6,109 nucleotides of DNA. It comes from Chloroflexia bacterium (GTDB lineage Bacteria; Chloroflexota; Chloroflexia; QHBQ01; JADMIH01). Of this stretch, positions 5,352 to 6,109 are shown one piece after another. The stretch covers positions 1 through 6,109 of the forward strand of contig JAICKM010000433.1 in the NCBI GenBank assembly GCA_025927935.1. Reading direction: 5' to 3'. Within the stretch, counting starts at the first letter, position 1. Each line of letters begins with the position of its first letter. Under the pieces are notes generated by a model. That model ran no database searches. It saw only the letters and a list, made by a program, of their open reading frames with translations, and was not told the DNA's origin. The translations under genes were made by a program, and so were the position numbers.

Positions 5352-6038
5352 ATGCCGGCCCGCCACACTTTCGGCTCCCTGCCTGCCCCTGGACGGCGTG
5401 TGCGGGTTGTGGCGGCTTTGCTGCTGGTGCTGGCGACTATTGCCGCCTGTGTGGCTCCGGAGCCGCCTGGTCCCGCCACGCCGGGCATTAACCTGGAAAC
5501 GCCCCTACCCCCGTTCGTGCCGACCGCAACGGCCCTGCCACAGCCGTCCGTCGCGCCCACCAGCAGCCCATTAGCAACCGCCCCGGTCGCCGGCAGCCCC
5601 CTGCCGACCGCCGATGTTTCGCTGCCGCAACTGGTGATCACCAACAGCGTGGGCAGCCGGCTGCGTCTCTACGTCGAAATCGCCGATACGCCGGAGAAGC
5701 AGGAGACGGGCCTGATGCATCGCACGGCCCTTGCCGCCGACGGCGGGATGCTTTTCGTCTTTCCCAGCGAAACGACGATCCCGTTCTGGATGCACGATAC
5801 GCTCTTACCGCTCAGCATCGCGTTTATCGCCGGGGATGGAACCATCGTGGATATCCAGGACATGCAGCCGCTGGACGAAACTCTGCATAACCCGGCGCGC
5901 CCCTATGTGTACGCGCTGGAAGTGAACCAGGGCTATTTCCGGCAGCATGATGTCGTGGTGGGCAACCAGGTCGGGCTACCCGCCCTGCCAACACCGCCCG
6001 CGCCTACTCTGCCCCCGGTGCCGGACGCGTCTCCGTAG
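5352..6038 (+). CDS. DUF192 family lipoprotein
   Basis: 228 residues. Arg-rich start (R15, R16, R18), hydrophobic segment 19-32 and lipobox IAAC with C33, so it should be processed by signal peptidase II and anchored by lipid outside the cytoplasm. Residues 34-92 are a Pro/Thr/Ala-rich spacer. Residues 94-208 match DUF192 (COG1430): GLMHR (120-124), GMLFVFP (132-138), FWMHDTLLPLSIAFI (145-159), and YALEVNQGYF (187-196). A Pro-rich tail follows (209-228). The biochemical role of the family is not established. It starts 3 nt after the polymerase stop with only a weak GGAAGAAG upstream, so it is probably translated from the polymerase mRNA by coupling. Functional connection to the polymerase is not evident given the different compartments. 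Its last 12 codons overlap the convergent gene on the other strand. Confidence 0.9.
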   Translation: MPARHTFGSLPAPGRRVRVVAALLLVLATIAACVAPEPPGPATPGINLETPLPPFVPTATALPQPSVAPTSSPLATAPVAGSPLPTADVSLPQLVITNSVGSRLRLYVEIADTPEKQETGLMHRTALAADGGMLFVFPSETTIPFWMHDTLLPLSIAFIAGDGTIVDIQDMQPLDETLHNPARPYVYALEVNQGYFRQHDVVVGNQVGLPALPTPPAPTLPPVPDASP

Positions 6039-6109
6039 CCACTTGCGCCCACAGCCGCTGTACGGCTGCCACCCAGGCCGCCGGTTGCTCCACAGGCGCC
6101 ATATGACCC
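6004..6109 (-). CDS. C-terminal end of a probable alpha/beta hydrolase (5' end outside window)
   Basis: On the minus strand an open frame enters from the right edge and ends at TAG (6006-6004), giving about 34 residues starting GHMAPVEQPAAWVAAVQRLW. The G-H-x-x-P-x-E-x-P-x pattern followed by an amphipathic helix is typical of the C-terminus of alpha/beta hydrolase fold enzymes, where the His belongs to the catalytic triad. The substrate cannot be told from this fragment. It converges on the DUF192 gene and overlaps it by 35 bp. No terminator is visible between the two. Confidence 0.6.
   Translation of the reverse strand, partial: GHMAPVEQPAAWVAAVQRLWAQVATETRPAPGAE

Noticed and set aside
3711..5366. 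551-codon minus-strand ORF antisense to the polymerase
   Set aside because: Long antisense frames are expected opposite high-GC genes with biased third positions. The plus strand encodes every catalytic motif of a family A polymerase here.
5881..5890. TCTGCATAA, one mismatch from a DnaA box, in the DUF192 gene
   Set aside because: An isolated near-match inside a coding region is expected by chance.

Overview
The window looks like a chromosomal segment of a high-GC, free-living bacterium. The mix of genes (a Klenow-type family A polymerase with its own zinc-finger head, HEAT-repeat protein, membrane-anchored helix-hairpin-helix protein, Pro/Thr-rich DUF192 lipoprotein) resembles Chloroflexota, but that placement is inference from style and not from a marker gene. 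Nothing suggests phage or plasmid origin: there are no integrase, transposase or terminal repeats, and codon use is uniform across the five main genes.

Region 1 (1-551) has lower GC than the rest. It begins with a possible C-terminal tail of a gene entering from the left (to 170). It then holds about 380 bases without a convincing gene but with three parS centromere sites (217-232, 279-294, 405-420), two of them perfect 16-bp palindromes. A consensus -10 box (371-376), embedded in its own 13-bp palindrome, sits between the second and third parS sites. It could drive the next two genes through a leader of about 170 nt that contains parS3 and a GC-rich hairpin.

Region 2 (552-2309) carries a small membrane-anchored, acidic protein ending in a helix-hairpin-helix domain, then a HEAT-repeat scaffold protein with an exact 31-residue period. 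The 94-bp gap after it (2310-2403) contains three DnaA-box-like 9-mers within 33 bp, one of them a perfect consensus.

Region 3 (2404-6038) carries a Nudix hydrolase, a strong sigma-70-type promoter (2893-2921) preceded by two TTGACATAA direct repeats, then a 794-residue family A DNA polymerase and a DUF192 lipoprotein starting 3 nt after the polymerase stop, probably co-transcribed. The polymerase lacks the 5' nuclease domain of classical Pol I. In its place is a nine-cysteine zinc-finger-like module joined by a Gly/Asn-rich linker to intact proofreading and polymerase domains. The right edge holds the C-terminal end of a convergent gene on the minus strand, probably an alpha/beta hydrolase, overlapping the tail of the DUF192 gene.

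Taken together, parS sites, DnaA boxes and a polymerase suggest an origin-proximal chromosome-maintenance neighbourhood. No parA, parB, dnaA or dnaN is visible in the window, so the link is by sites only.
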